A stretch of 64,000 bases of DNA from Aquibacillus koreensis. GTDB taxonomy: Bacteria > Bacillota > Bacilli > Bacillales > Amphibacillaceae. Location of the stretch: assembly GCF_025154055.1 (NCBI RefSeq), contig NZ_JAOALK010000037.1, positions 46,130-110,129 of the forward strand, in the 5' to 3' direction. Both the position numbers and the translations under genes were made by a program. Under the pieces are notes generated by a model. That model did no database searches, was not told the origin of the DNA, and saw nothing but the letters and a program-made list of their open reading frames with translations. How positions within the stretch are numbered: the stretch's first letter is position 1; the number at the start of each line of letters is the position of its first letter. This document shows positions 34,122-43,606 of this stretch, one piece after another.

Positions 34122-34811
34122 ATGAAGAAATATAAAACACTATTATTTGATATAGATGATACGCTATTAGATTTTGGTGCTGCTGAAAAATTAGCTTTAC
34201 AGTTACTTTTTGAAGAGCATGATTATACATTAACTCCAGAAATGGAGACCCACTATAAAGAGATAAATCGAGGCCTTTGGGAGTCATTTGAGGAAGGCAA
34301 AATCGAAAGAGAAGAAGTACTTCACACTAGATTTTCCAATCTATTTAAAGCATACGGATTGGAAGTGGATGGGGTATTATTGGAAAAAAGTTATCGGAAT
34401 TACTTAGGACAGGGAAACCAACTATTAGAAGGTGCACTAGAACTGATATCTGATCTCACACAACACTATGATCTGTATATTGTTACAAACGGTGTTTCAG
34501 TTACGCAACGCAAAAGGTTGAGAAATTCTGGCTTATTCCCACTCTTTAAAGACATCTTTATTTCCGATGAAATTGGATATCAAAAGCCTTTAAAGGAGTT
34601 TTTTGATCATGTATTCTCCAGTGTGCCAGACTTTGTAGCTGAAGAGACTTTAATTATTGGAGACTCTTTAAATGCAGACATAAAAGGTGGACAACAAGCA
34701 GGCTTGGATACGTGTTGGATCAATCCTTCAAAAAAGCATAATCATACAGGTATTCGTCCGACTTATGAGATGGAGAGATTGGAAGAGCTGTATCAAATCT
34801 TAGGTAAATAA
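34122..34811 (+). CDS. HAD-family phosphatase (YjjG/YfnB type)
   Basis: The 229-residue HAD hydrolase has motif I FDIDDTLLDFGAAE (nucleophile Asp), motif II YIVTNGVSVTQ, a Lys in GYQKPLKEFF and motif IV IIGDSLNADIKGG. The insertion of a helical cap after motif I and the match to YjjG (pyrimidine 5'-nucleotidase acting on non-canonical nucleotides) and Bacillus YfnB suggest nucleotide clean-up. It begins 35 bp behind ltaE and probably shares its transcript. Confidence 0.88.
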   Translation: MKKYKTLLFDIDDTLLDFGAAEKLALQLLFEEHDYTLTPEMETHYKEINRGLWESFEEGKIEREEVLHTRFSNLFKAYGLEVDGVLLEKSYRNYLGQGNQLLEGALELISDLTQHYDLYIVTNGVSVTQRKRLRNSGLFPLFKDIFISDEIGYQKPLKEFFDHVFSSVPDFVAEETLIIGDSLNADIKGGQQAGLDTCWINPSKKHNHTGIRPTYEMERLEELYQILGK

Positions 34812-34815
34812 TAAA

Positions 34816-34858
34816 AAAACAGCTCTTGTGCTTAGCGCGAGAGCTGTTTTGTATTTTT
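34816..34858 (+). terminator. Terminator of the HAD gene
   Basis: AAAACAGCTCT / AGAGCTGTTTT with a 13-base loop, then GTATTTTT, four bases behind the stop; it also overlaps the end of the convergent 48-residue gene. Confidence 0.85.
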
Positions 34859-35003
34859 ACATAAGATCATATACAGAATCTTCAAAATAGAGCCAGTGGA
34901 AATATTCAATTTGTTCATCGGTCATAATTCCGATTTCTTTAAGATTGAATTTCTTCTTTTCTAATAAGTGTGTCACTTTAAAATTTCTTTCTGATTGGCT
35001 CAT
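34857..35003 (-). CDS. 48-residue protein, unknown (small ORF)
   Basis: The ATG at 35003 has AGGAGG eight bases upstream. The product is a charged, helical protein: SERNFKVTHLLEKKKFNLKE then IMTDEQIEYFHWLYFEDSVY. The MTDEQIEYxY-type end resembles the BH0509 family of short Bacillus proteins, only tentatively. Expression should be specifically controlled because an operator-like palindrome fills its promoter spacer. Confidence 0.65.
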   Translation of the reverse strand: MSQSERNFKVTHLLEKKKFNLKEIGIMTDEQIEYFHWLYFEDSVYDLM

Positions 35004-35077
35004 ACGTAATCCTCCTAATAAACCATCCTTAAAGGAAGTGTTTATGTTGTAATCGCTTTCTTTTTCTTCTTGTCTCT

Positions 35078-35106
35078 ATTATATATCTCATAATGAGATT
35101 AAACAA
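35078..35106 (-). promoter_or_regulatory. Promoter with a palindrome between -35 and -10
   Basis: On the minus strand TTGTTT (35106-35101), 17 bp and TATAAT (35083-35078). The spacer is almost entirely the palindrome ATCTCATAATGAGAT (35085-35099). A half copy (AATCTCA) lies 20 bp further upstream. I do not know a regulator with this site. The rest of 35107-35360 shows no gene or named motif. Confidence 0.6.
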
Positions 35107-35362
35107 ATATCAATTTGAGATTAATTGCTTCGTGAATAATACTAGATAGTGATTTTAAGTTCGTAATTATAGAAGACAGATTCAGGGTCAAAAACCTTAA
35201 TCTAAACCACCCAATCATATAGTGTTTATATTAAAACGTAATATTCTATATAGGCTTTCATTTAGAATTTCGTATTAAGTAGGACTTATTCGTTGGGGAA
35301 ATTGCAAATCATATGTTAATTAGATCTATTGCGTGGAATTCATTCATTAAAGAGCATAATGA

Positions 35363-35396
35363 AAGAAGTTGCCAGATATGTATCCAACAACTTCTT
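35363..35396 (-). terminator. Probable terminator of the flavin-binding stress protein gene
   Basis: AAGAAGTTG / CAACTTCTT (9 bp) around a 16-base loop, followed by TTTC on the minus strand, 29 bases behind the stop. Confidence 0.5.
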
Positions 35397-35424
35397 GTTA
35401 AAACTTACGAGGCAAGCTCGAAAC

Positions 35425-35844
35425 TTATAGTTCTAAAATTCTTGGTTCGTGGTCTTCTGTGTTCATTAATCGAATTTCAGTAGGGGTTATTTTCAATACA
35501 GAATAGTTCGGATCCTCTGGGCCATCAAACCATGGTTCTAGCTTCTCATTCCACAGTTTGGATTTTATGCCTTCTGTGTTCTCAACATCTGCCTGTCCTT
35601 CTATTTCTAAATATTTATCATTTAGTCCATCATAAGTATAGCCAATCAGAATATGAACATTTGGATTATTTTTAATATCATCGACTTTATGTGTATGATT
35701 ATCTGTTGCGGTGTATAGAGTTAAATCGTCATTGAAGAATGTCATATAGCGAGAAAATGGCTTTCCATCTTTAACAGTTGCTAGTGTACCTAATTGATGG
35801 TCGTTGAGAATTTTTTCTACTTCACTTTTATTCGCTGATTGCAC
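35425..35844 (-). CDS. Pyridoxamine 5'-phosphate oxidase-like general stress protein (YdaG type)
   Basis: The 139-residue protein has the split-barrel flavin-binding fold of the GSP26/YdaG group: DHQLGTLATVKDGKPFSRYM in the first strands, TATDNHTHKVDDIKNNPNVH, and HILIGYTYDGLNDKYLEIEG with the FMN/PNPOx pattern. Bacillus YdaG is induced by sigma-B; I do not see a sigma-B promoter here. The substrate is unknown; F420 or flavin-like cofactors are bound by relatives. Confidence 0.85.
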   Translation of the reverse strand: MQSANKSEVEKILNDHQLGTLATVKDGKPFSRYMTFFNDDLTLYTATDNHTHKVDDIKNNPNVHILIGYTYDGLNDKYLEIEGQADVENTEGIKSKLWNEKLEPWFDGPEDPNYSVLKITPTEIRLMNTEDHEPRILEL

Positions 35845-36001
35845 TTTTATGTCACTCCTAATCCTTAAGATGTTAGACTATCACTATTATGAGGTATCTC
35901 TTACGGTCTTATACATGATGAATAGATAGATGGCACTTGTTTCAATGGGAAAATGGGCTTATTGTATAAGTAGGGATGCAAGGGTAGAGAGGGGTAATAA
36001 A

Positions 36002-36160
36002 ATGGTTGTTGTGATTGTAGTTTGTATTGTAGTGACTTTGCTTGTCTTATGTTTATCACTACTGACAATAAACAAAGGTTATGCTTATAAACATACAGTG
36101 GACCCAATACCAGAGCCAGACTCTAATAAAGAGGATCCAAGTAACCGTACAAATGAATAA
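36002..36160 (+). CDS. YtzI-like small membrane protein
   Basis: A 52-residue protein from the ATG at 36002 (GAGAGGGG upstream; a longer frame from 35930 is not supported). One transmembrane helix (residues 2-21) is followed by INKGYAYKHTVDPIPEPDSN, the YtzI pattern of a helix then a Y-x-Y-K-H-T-V-D motif, and an acidic tail. Function unknown. Confidence 0.75.
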   Translation: MVVVIVVCIVVTLLVLCLSLLTINKGYAYKHTVDPIPEPDSNKEDPSNRTNE

Positions 36161-36170
36161 TTAAATGTAA

Positions 36171-36204
36171 AGAAACCTGAACACGTCTAGTGATTCAGGT
36201 TTCT
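36171..36204. terminator. Bidirectional terminator
   Basis: AGAAACCTGAA / TTCAGGTTTCT with a 12-base loop between the convergent YtzI and iron-ADH genes. Confidence 0.75.
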
Positions 36205-36213
36205 GCTTTCTAT

Positions 36214-37380
36214 TTATAGGCTTGCGCGATATATGGCAATGGAATCTTCTTTTGTTAACTTTTTAAAGTTTCCAAATTCAGATGAAGCAGTTACTGTTTT
36301 TTCTGCCATAAGTTCAACGCTATCTTCTGTAATATCATAATCAGCTAATCGAGATGGTGCTCCAATACTTGTCCAGAATTCGCTAAGCTTCTTAATGCCT
36401 TCGAGTCCAACTTCGCGGTCGGTTTTACCTTCTGGATTCACATCAAATACGTTAAGAGCTAATTTCTTGAATCGGCCAACATTTGCATCAATCGTGTGTT
36501 CCATCCAGTGAGGAAATAAAATTGCTAACCCACCACCATGGGGAATGTCGTGTACTGCAGACACTGCATGTTCTAAGTTATGCGTTGCCCAGTCGCCATG
36601 GTAACCCATATTTACCATGCCATTTAGCGCCATTGTTCCATTATAAAGAATGGTTGCTCTATGCTCGTAGCTTTCTAAGTCTTCTAATAATTTTGGTCCG
36701 GTTTCAATTACTGTACGTAAGATAGCCTCCACCATGCGATCTTGCAATAATGTATTTTCTTCATGATGAAAATAATGTTCTAATGCATGAGACATCATAT
36801 CTACAATCCCGTAAATGGTTTGATCTCTTGGTACAGAAAAAGTGTTTACCGGATCAAGGATAGAGAATTTAGGGTATGAGAAAGGGCTTCCCCAGCCATG
36901 CTTTTCATTTGTTTCCCAGTTTGTAATAACAGAACCAGCATTCATCTCTGAGCCTGTAGCTGCTAGTGTTAATACCGTTCCAAATGGTAATGCATCTTTG
37001 GCAGTCGCTTTTTTAGTGACAATATCCCAGATGTCATCATCTGTTTTAGCGCCAACTGCGATAGCCTTCGTGCAATCAATCGTACTTCCACCGCCTACAG
37101 CTAAAATAAACGCAATGCCTTCTTTCTTACAAATGTCTATGCCAGCTCTTGCGGTTGTCACGCGTGGGTTAGGTTCTACTCCACCAAGCTCAAAAACCTC
37201 AGCACCAATTTCTGCTAGTAAGGACTTTGTCTGATCATATAGTCCATTACGTTTGATGCTCCCGCCGCCGTAGACAAGAAGAACCTTCTTTCCGTATTTA
37301 GGTACTTCCTCTTTTAATTGTTCCAACTGGCCCTTACCAAAAATTAATTTTGTTGGATTAAAGTATGTAAAATTTTGCAC
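36214..37380 (-). CDS. Iron-containing alcohol dehydrogenase (YugJ-like)
   Basis: This 388-residue enzyme belongs to the group III alcohol dehydrogenases called NADH-dependent butanol dehydrogenase (Bacillus YugJ/YugK). [20 protein letters not shown] binds the nucleotide; ligands for the divalent metal lie in [31 protein letters not shown] start it at the GTG at 37380, where AGAGGTG is six bases upstream; the frame continues upstream to 37413 without a better start. It reduces aldehydes such as butanal or methylglyoxal-type compounds. Confidence 0.92.
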   Translation of the reverse strand: MQNFTYFNPTKLIFGKGQLEQLKEEVPKYGKKVLLVYGGGSIKRNGLYDQTKSLLAEIGAEVFELGGVEPNPRVTTARAGIDICKKEGIAFILAVGGGSTIDCTKAIAVGAKTDDDIWDIVTKKATAKDALPFGTVLTLAATGSEMNAGSVITNWETNEKHGWGSPFSYPKFSILDPVNTFSVPRDQTIYGIVDMMSHALEHYFHHEENTLLQDRMVEAILRTVIETGPKLLEDLESYEHRATILYNGTMALNGMVNMGYHGDWATHNLEHAVSAVHDIPHGGGLAILFPHWMEHTIDANVGRFKKLALNVFDVNPEGKTDREVGLEGIKKLSEFWTSIGAPSRLADYDITEDSVELMAEKTVTASSEFGNFKKLTKEDSIAIYRASL

Positions 37381-37611
37381 AACAATCACCTCTTGGAAAG
37401 ATTTTCGTTTCAATCATAGCTTATCCTTCTCACCACTATTCATTAAAATAGATTTTAGGAAAAAAGTAAAATTATAATACTTCATACTGGTTAATTTGTT
37501 TGAGGCATATTCATTTTTGAAACGTTGGATTAGATGGAAACCTGTCATAATAGCATCCAGCTGAGATTTCACCACTTAATCCCTGAATGCTAGATGGATA
37601 ATGAAATTAAA

Positions 37612-37790
37612 CGGACATTTTTTCCTCTATTTTAGTAATTTCTTAGTCATTTAGCATTTTGTCGGACATTTTTTCCGTTATTCTATAGAAAATGAAAGAT
37701 TGTTGCTTCTAAATGAAAAAATAGCGGAAAAAATGTCCTCGAGAAGCCATTAAAACGATTGTTTAGTGAAAATAACGGAAAAAATGTCCG
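37612..37790. repeat. Nested palindromic intergenic element
   Basis: In the gap between the iron ADH and SDR genes, CGGACATTTTTTCC-type arms occur twice on the left (37612 and 37663) and their complements twice on the right (about 37723-37738 and 37771-37790). The pair at 37663 and 37771 is a perfect 20-base complement beginning CGGACATTTTTTCCGTT. The whole can fold as one long imperfect hairpin with an inner one. It has no similarity to the 129-bp module. Flanking 37381-37611 and 37791-37870 show no gene. Confidence 0.75.
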
Positions 37791-37867
37791 CTTATAAAGG
37801 TCATTGTTGATAGTTCCTGATTGTTAAGTTACAACGGATTCTATGGTAAGTATGCGAAAGACAATAA

Positions 37868-37899
37868 ATTAAAAAGGTTTCACTAAACAGTGAAACCTT
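37868..37899 (-). terminator. Terminator of the SDR gene
   Basis: AAGGTTTCACT / AGTGAAACCTT with an AAAC loop; on the minus strand TTTAATTTATT follows. Confidence 0.8.
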
Positions 37900-37908
37900 A
37901 ACAAGGTG

Positions 37909-38799
37909 TTAGGAACTTACCATGGTACCTCCATTAACATGAATAACCTGGCCAGTGACATAAGAAGAATCAGAGGAAGCAAGATATACATATGCCGGTG
38001 CTAATTCAAATGGCTGTCCTGCTCGTTTTAACGGGGTATCCTTTCCGAAATCATCTACGGATTCTGCAGAAAAACTGGAAGGGATAAGTGGTGTCCAAAT
38101 CGGCCCTGGTGCTACGGCATTCACCCGGATCTTTTGATTAGCTAGATTTTGAGATAGGGCACGTGTAAATCCAACGATTGCTCCTTTTGTTGCAGTATAA
38201 TCGATTAATTTTTTGTTTCCTTCATAGGCAACAACTGATGCGGTGTTAATGATGGAACTACCCTCTTTTAAGTAAGGTAATGCAGCTTTTGTTAGATAAA
38301 AAAACGAGTAAATGTTTGTCTTAAATGTAGCATCTAATTGTTCTGTTGAAATGTCTAATAAATTATCTTGTGGAAATTGCACTCCATGATTATTGACTAG
38401 AATATCAAGCCTTCCGAAATGGTTAATTGCATGTTTAATCACTTGCTTGCAATTATCTTCTTCTCGTAAGTCTCCGACAAGTAAATAGCACTTGCGCCCT
38501 AGTTGTTCTATTCGTTTTTTTGTGCGAAATGCATCTTCATTTTCATATTCGTAATAATAAGGAATAACAAGGTCTGCACCTTCTTTCGCAAATGCGATTG
38601 CTGCAGCGGCACCAATTCCGCTATCTCCACCTGTGATAATAGCAACCTTTCCTTTAAGCTTCCCAGATCCTACATAATCTCTGTCTTCTATAATTGGCAT
38701 AGGTTTCATAAGCGACTCAATGCCTGGTTGGTATGCTTGGTGTTGTGGGGGAAAGTCAGTTGGAAGGTTCTTATCATTGTTTTTTCGTTGTTCATTCAT
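37909..38799 (-). CDS. SDR oxidoreductase of the general-stress YhdF/YdaD type
   Basis: The 296-residue SDR belongs to the group with an N-terminal extension ([19 protein letters not shown]) before the fold, as in Bacillus YhdF and general stress protein 39 (YdaD). NAD(P)-binding: [29 protein letters not shown]; catalytic region [12 protein letters not shown] and [16 protein letters not shown]-terminal [16 protein letters not shown]. The start is the ATG at 38799 with GAGGAGG nine bases before it. The substrate is unknown; relatives act on sugars or aldehydes in stress. Confidence 0.87.
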   Translation of the reverse strand: MNEQRKNNDKNLPTDFPPQHQAYQPGIESLMKPMPIIEDRDYVGSGKLKGKVAIITGGDSGIGAAAAIAFAKEGADLVIPYYYEYENEDAFRTKKRIEQLGRKCYLLVGDLREEDNCKQVIKHAINHFGRLDILVNNHGVQFPQDNLLDISTEQLDATFKTNIYSFFYLTKAALPYLKEGSSIINTASVVAYEGNKKLIDYTATKGAIVGFTRALSQNLANQKIRVNAVAPGPIWTPLIPSSFSAESVDDFGKDTPLKRAGQPFELAPAYVYLASSDSSYVTGQVIHVNGGTMVSS

Positions 38800-38865
38800 A
38801 AAGTCCATCCTCCTCGTGAACAATGTATTCATCTACCGCAGTAGGCGTTCATCCAAACCATTTAA

Positions 38866-38941
38866 TTGACTTACATCGTTTAGTTTACTATAATCACTTG
38901 ATATGCCAGAACTTAAAGGTGTAAAAATGACTAACTGGTCA
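38866..38941 (+). promoter_or_regulatory. Promoter and TetR-type operator of the efflux operon
   Basis: TTGACT (38866-38871), 17 bp and a perfect TATAAT (38889-38894). The operator-like TGACTAACTGGTCA at 38928-38941 (dyad TGAC...GTCA) lies in the leader just before the TetR start, consistent with self-repression. Confidence 0.7.
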
Positions 38942-38969
38942 AATGGTTATGGTTAAAGGGGATTCTGCC

Positions 38970-39863
38970 ATGGATAAAAGAAAAAACATAATAGAAGCAG
39001 CGATGAAATTATTTGCTGCTCATGGTTACTTCTCAACCTCAATGCAAGAAATTGCTTCGGAATGTGGTATGTCAAAAGGGTCTTTATATAATAGCTTCGA
39101 ATCAAAGGAAGACTTACTCCTTCAAGTTTTTCAATATAACCATGAGAATATGATGAAGCGAGCTCAATATATCACGATTGATACAACAATTCTTCCAAAG
39201 GAAAAGCTAAGAAGATTGTTGGTAGTTGAATTTGAAGGTATCCTGCAAAACAAAGAATACTTTAATCTACTATCAACATCTTTACCGAATGATAAGCGTA
39301 ATCAGTTTCGACCATTGATAAGGCGAATGCGTGCTGAGATGATGAATTGGCATAAGGACATGATTCAACAAGCCTACACAGAAAAAGTGAATGATCACGT
39401 TTGGGACATCGTGATAACGATTCATGGTGTACTAAAAGAATTTATACAATTTAAAATTCAGGAGAAAATAGAGATCGAACCTGAAAGAGTTGCAGCATTC
39501 TTACTATTTAATATAGATGCAATGATTAATCATGAAGAAAAACCATCTCCAGTTATTCCAAGACAAATGATGAAGTCATATGAAACGTTTGCTATAGATA
39601 AGAACGTTATTTCTAGTAAGGAACAAATGGCTGAAGTTTTGGAACGTGTAAAGCAAAAATCTAAGACGATAAAAGATAGTGAAAAATCCACCTCTGATTT
39701 AATAGCGACGGCATCTCTTTTAGAAGAGGAACTGGATAGTAAAGAGCCAAGGAAATTCCTCATTGACGCACTATTAACATATGTAGAGGAAATTCCTGTG
39801 CTTGAACAAGAGATAAAAGAAATAAGAATACTGCTAGATGTATTTGATCACCAAGGAGGGTGA
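38970..39863 (+). CDS. TetR/AcrR family repressor
   Basis: The 297-residue regulator has the TetR helix-turn-helix in its first 60 residues (AAMKLFAAHGYFSTSMQEIA and MSKGSLYNSFESKEDLL). The ligand domain is longer than usual (TetR proteins are about 190-220 residues): after residue 190 comes an extra, charged coiled region ending in LTYVEEIPVLEQEIKEIRI. It starts at ATG 38970 behind AAAGGGG. Its stop overlaps the next gene start, so it probably controls the efflux pump and itself. Confidence 0.9.
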   Translation: MDKRKNIIEAAMKLFAAHGYFSTSMQEIASECGMSKGSLYNSFESKEDLLLQVFQYNHENMMKRAQYITIDTTILPKEKLRRLLVVEFEGILQNKEYFNLLSTSLPNDKRNQFRPLIRRMRAEMMNWHKDMIQQAYTEKVNDHVWDIVITIHGVLKEFIQFKIQEKIEIEPERVAAFLLFNIDAMINHEEKPSPVIPRQMMKSYETFAIDKNVISSKEQMAEVLERVKQKSKTIKDSEKSTSDLIATASLLEEELDSKEPRKFLIDALLTYVEEIPVLEQEIKEIRILLDVFDHQGG

Positions 39864-39865
39864 AA

Positions 39866-41305
39866 ATGAGCGAAAAACAGGTCGAAGGGGTTCAAAACGT
39901 AAACCGACTGACGATTGTTGCAGTTCTGCTTGCAGGCGGTTTTGTTGCTATATTAAATCAAACGTTGTTAGCAACTGCTATCCCACATGTGATGGCTGAT
40001 TTCGGTATCACAGAGAATACGGCGCAGTGGTTAACAACAATATTCATGCTTGTGAATGGGGTAATGATCCCAATTACAGCTTTTCTAATAGAAACTTTTA
40101 CTACCAGAAGGTTATTCATAACGGCAATGGCGATTTTTGCAGTTGGAACGGTCATTTGTGCGATTGCACCAACATTTAGTCTGTTGATGGTCGGTAGAGT
40201 CGTGCAGGCAAGTGGAGCTGGTATTATGATGCCACTTATGATGACGGTCTTTTTAACCATTTTTCCAATAGAAAAAAGAGGATCTGCAATGGGAATGGTT
40301 GGTTTAGTTATTTCCTTTGCCCCGGCTATTGGCCCAACCTTATCCGGTTACATTGTCGAAAATTATCCATGGAGAGTCATGTTCTTAATCGTATTACCAA
40401 TTGCTATTATAGATATCATCGTGGCTTACTTCGTGTTAAAAAATGTTACGAAGCAAACATTCCCGAAAGTAGATTTCTTATCCATTATCCTCTCTACCCT
40501 CGGCTTTGGCGGATTGCTTTATGGATTTAGTACCGCTGGAGACAATGGTTGGGGGAGCATGCAAGTAATGATTTCCTTAATTGTCGGAATTGTATCGTTG
40601 GTATTTTTTATAACCCGACAATTCAAGTTAAAGCAGCCAATCTTAGAATTTAGGGTCTTCAAGTCAAAAGGATTTACGATCACGACCGCTATTGGCATGA
40701 TTGTTTTCATGAGCTTGATTGGTTCCGAAACGATTTTACCAATTTATATGCAAAATATGGCTGGTTTTTCTGCGCTTGAGTCTGGAATTATGATTATGCC
40801 AGGTGCTATTTTAATGGGATTGATGTCTCCAATTACTGGTCGAATTTTTGATAAGATTGGAGCGAGATGGCTAGCGATTACTGGACTAAGCCTTATGACG
40901 ATTACCACATTTATGTTTACCAATCTTTCTACGGAAACTTCGTTAACCTATTTAACGATTGTATTTGGAATCAGGATGTTCGGCATGTCCATGGTAATGA
41001 TGCCAGTAACAACAGCAGGTCTGAATCAGTTGCCTTTACGATTAATTCCACATGGGACAGCAATGAATAATACGATGCGCCAGGTAGCTGCTTCCATTGG
41101 CACGGCAATTCTGGTGACGGTCATGACAAGTACGGCACTAAATACGGGAGAAAATGCTATGCCAAGTGACTTGATCCATGGGGTAAATGTTGCTTTTTAT
41201 GTAGCTTCAGCCCTATCAGTTATAGGCTTAGTGCTATCATTCTTTATTAAGGGGACTACGCCTGCAGAAGAGAGAGCTGCACAAGCAGCAAGAGGCGAAA
41301 CGTAA
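39866..41305 (+). CDS. DHA2-family multidrug efflux MFS transporter
   Basis: The 479-residue pump has 14 transmembrane segments, the LmrB/EmrB layout. Antiporter motif region ATAIPHVMADFGITENTAQW and VGRVVQASGAGIMMPLMM, with SAMGMVGLVISFAPAIGPTL (motif C) are present. It exports drugs or lincomycin/puromycin-like compounds using the proton gradient. The start is the ATG at 39866, five bases behind AAGGAGGG, which lies in the end of the TetR gene. The regulator-pump pair resembles Bacillus lmrAB. Confidence 0.9.
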   Translation: MSEKQVEGVQNVNRLTIVAVLLAGGFVAILNQTLLATAIPHVMADFGITENTAQWLTTIFMLVNGVMIPITAFLIETFTTRRLFITAMAIFAVGTVICAIAPTFSLLMVGRVVQASGAGIMMPLMMTVFLTIFPIEKRGSAMGMVGLVISFAPAIGPTLSGYIVENYPWRVMFLIVLPIAIIDIIVAYFVLKNVTKQTFPKVDFLSIILSTLGFGGLLYGFSTAGDNGWGSMQVMISLIVGIVSLVFFITRQFKLKQPILEFRVFKSKGFTITTAIGMIVFMSLIGSETILPIYMQNMAGFSALESGIMIMPGAILMGLMSPITGRIFDKIGARWLAITGLSLMTITTFMFTNLSTETSLTYLTIVFGIRMFGMSMVMMPVTTAGLNQLPLRLIPHGTAMNNTMRQVAASIGTAILVTVMTSTALNTGENAMPSDLIHGVNVAFYVASALSVIGLVLSFFIKGTTPAEERAAQAARGET

Positions 41306-41327
41306 AATATAATAGGAATAAATTTGT

Positions 41328-41362
41328 AGGGAGGATGCTTATAGCGTCCTCTCTTTTCTGTT
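41328..41362 (+). terminator. Terminator of the TetR-MFS operon
   Basis: AGGGAGGATGC / GCGTCCTCTCT (one G-U pair) with a TTATA loop, then TTTTC. Confidence 0.75.
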
Positions 41363-41462
41363 CCATTTTTAAAAAGGTTTGCTTTATCCCTTCTTAGAAC
41401 CAATGGACCTGCATAATTCTATTTCATTTTTGTCACACTAAACGAGGTGGAAGGAAGGGATC

Positions 41463-42830
41463 ATGGTGCCAAACCAACAAAATAAAACCGAACAGAAAAA
41501 TTTAACATGGTGGAAGCTCTCTTTAGTAGGCATTGGGGCAATTATAGGTACAGGTTTTTTCCTTGGATCGAGCATTGCTATTAAGCAAGGTGGTCCGGCG
41601 TCATTAATTGCTTTTTTTCTGGCTGCGATTGCTACATATATTGTGTTTGATTCCCTTGCCAAAATGACTGCGAGTCATCCAACAAAAGGTTCTTTTCGTT
41701 CCTATGCAAAAAAGGCATTTGGTCGATGGGCCGGATTTAGTAATGGATGGGTGTATTGGTCTTCGGAATTGTTGATAATGGGAAGTCAATTAACTGCATT
41801 GGGGATTTTTTCACGCTTTTGGTTTCCAAATACACCACTTTGGATTTTTGCTTCTATCTATGGTGTGCTTGGTATTATCGTTATTTTAACTGGTTTAAGT
41901 GGTTTTGAAAGGTTCGAAAATATCTCTGCAGTTATAAAAGTTGCTGCAATTCTTATGTTTATCATTGTTGCAGGTGCCGCAATATTTGGGCTTTTAGATG
42001 GCAATAGACCCGACCGTTCCTTTACATATTCGTATGAGGGATTATTCCCTAATGGAGTGGTTGGATTTTGGACGGCCATGATTTTTGCCTTTTATGCCTT
42101 TGGTGGTATTGAAGTCATGGGGATTATGGCAAATGATTTGAAGGATCCCAAGCAAGCACCAAAGTCGGGTAGTCTAATGCTTCTGACTTTAGTAACGATC
42201 TATTGCACTTCCTTATTCTTGGCAATCTACTTAGTCAGTTGGGATAAGTTTACGGCAGATGAAAGTCCATTTGTTATATCATTGGATAATTACTCTCTTG
42301 CATTTGTACCTCATGTCTTTAACGGTGCGCTCATTATCGCAGGTTTTTCAACTATGGTTGCTTCTTTATATGCAATCACTACAATATTAAACACGTTAGC
42401 AAAAGACGGGGATGCACCATTTTTTTTCGCAAAGACAGGCAAGAGAAATATTCCTTTTCGAGCATTAGGTCTAACCATCTGTGGCTTAATTTTATCTATC
42501 GTTGCATCCTTGTTGTTGCCTGATAAAATTTTTGAATACTTTACAACAGCTGCCGGGCTTATGTTGTTATATACATGGCTATTTATTTTACTCTCTTATC
42601 GAAAACTCGTTAAGATAGGTGGATTTGGCAAGATGAAGAGTTTCCTTGGTATTCTGCTTATCGGGATCGCAGTGTCTGGAACGTTGTTTGATTCAACGAG
42701 TAGACCGGGTTTTTTTGTTAGCTTGTTATTTATTGGCTTAATTGGTATGGTTACGCTTAAGATGCGAACCAAGTGGAAGCAAGAACCTCCAAAAAAAGAG
42801 CCACCTACTTCTTTATTCGAAAAAAAGTAA
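41463..42830 (+). CDS. APC-family amino-acid permease
   Basis: The 455-residue permease has about twelve transmembrane segments. The APC helix 1 motif is SLVGIGAIIGTGFFLGSSIA, with the broken-helix Gly residues, and FYAFGGIEVMGIMANDLKDP is the helix 6 motif. It resembles Bacillus YbxG/YtnA-type permeases, which carry amino acids with protons; the substrate is not visible. It starts at ATG behind GGTGGAAGG. It is separate from the LysE gene, which is convergent. Confidence 0.88.
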   Translation: MVPNQQNKTEQKNLTWWKLSLVGIGAIIGTGFFLGSSIAIKQGGPASLIAFFLAAIATYIVFDSLAKMTASHPTKGSFRSYAKKAFGRWAGFSNGWVYWSSELLIMGSQLTALGIFSRFWFPNTPLWIFASIYGVLGIIVILTGLSGFERFENISAVIKVAAILMFIIVAGAAIFGLLDGNRPDRSFTYSYEGLFPNGVVGFWTAMIFAFYAFGGIEVMGIMANDLKDPKQAPKSGSLMLLTLVTIYCTSLFLAIYLVSWDKFTADESPFVISLDNYSLAFVPHVFNGALIIAGFSTMVASLYAITTILNTLAKDGDAPFFFAKTGKRNIPFRALGLTICGLILSIVASLLLPDKIFEYFTTAAGLMLLYTWLFILLSYRKLVKIGGFGKMKSFLGILLIGIAVSGTLFDSTSRPGFFVSLLFIGLIGMVTLKMRTKWKQEPPKKEPPTSLFEKK

Positions 42831-42852
42831 AGTGGCTAGTTCATTATAATTT

Positions 42853-43479
42853 CTAAAAAATTAATAGGTATGCTTGATAACCAAAGTAAAGGCCAAAGCC
42901 AATTAAAGAAAGGCCGGAAATTGCCGCAATACCAATAAGTATATTGTTGGTGAGGATATGGCGAAAACTACTAGCGACTAATGCCATCGTAAAATCCCAT
43001 AAAAGTAGTCCGAGTATTATTGCGCCACTATATAGGGCAAGGTGCGTCGCATCATATTTTGTCACTGTTTGTGCTAATACGGAACCATAAATGCCTAACC
43101 AAAACAGGATCGTTAGTGGATTAGAGATGGATAGGAAAAAACCGGTAAAAAAGGTTTTTGTTAAGGAATTATTTCTGTTGCGCTTGTCCGACATGTCGAT
43201 ATGCTTGGCGCTAAATAGACTTTCAACCCCCGTATATAAAAGCACAAAACAACCAAATGACCAAAGAAAAGCTTTCATTAAAGGGATTTCTAAAAATTGA
43301 ACGACGCCGAAATACACTGCTAACATATAGATAAGGTCTGCCGTTACAGATCCTAACCCAATAAACCACGCATGTATAAAACCGTTTTTAATACCCTTGT
43401 CCAATTGTGCAGCATTAATGGGTCCAATTGGAGCAGCTAAAGATAAACCTAGAAAAACATAACTGAAAAAAATACTCAA
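42853..43479 (-). CDS. LysE-family amino-acid exporter
   Basis: The 208-residue protein has six transmembrane segments. SLAAPIGPINAAQLDKGIKN is the LysE/RhtB helix 1 signature and TGFFLSISNPLTILFWLGIY the helix 4 region. It exports basic or neutral amino acids and keeps pools low. It starts at ATG with AAGGAGAG. Its 3' end faces the amino-acid permease, so import and export genes lie back to back. Confidence 0.88.
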   Translation of the reverse strand: MSIFFSYVFLGLSLAAPIGPINAAQLDKGIKNGFIHAWFIGLGSVTADLIYMLAVYFGVVQFLEIPLMKAFLWSFGCFVLLYTGVESLFSAKHIDMSDKRNRNNSLTKTFFTGFFLSISNPLTILFWLGIYGSVLAQTVTKYDATHLALYSGAIILGLLLWDFTMALVASSFRHILTNNILIGIAAISGLSLIGFGLYFGYQAYLLIF

Positions 43480-43549
43480 GACAGTTCTCTCCTTAATAGA
43501 CAGCTTGTATATTCTATTCAGTAAATGAAAAATTTAATACCATTTTAGT

Positions 43550-43583
43550 ACAAAAGAAAACATACCCTGCTGTTGGGTATGTT
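43550..43583 (-). terminator. Terminator of the 87-residue gene
   Basis: AACATACCC / GGGTATGTT, T-rich on the minus strand, 24 bases behind the stop of the gene at 43607. Confidence 0.7.
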
Positions 43584-43606
43584 TTCAGTTCTTTAATAGG
43601 AAGTTA

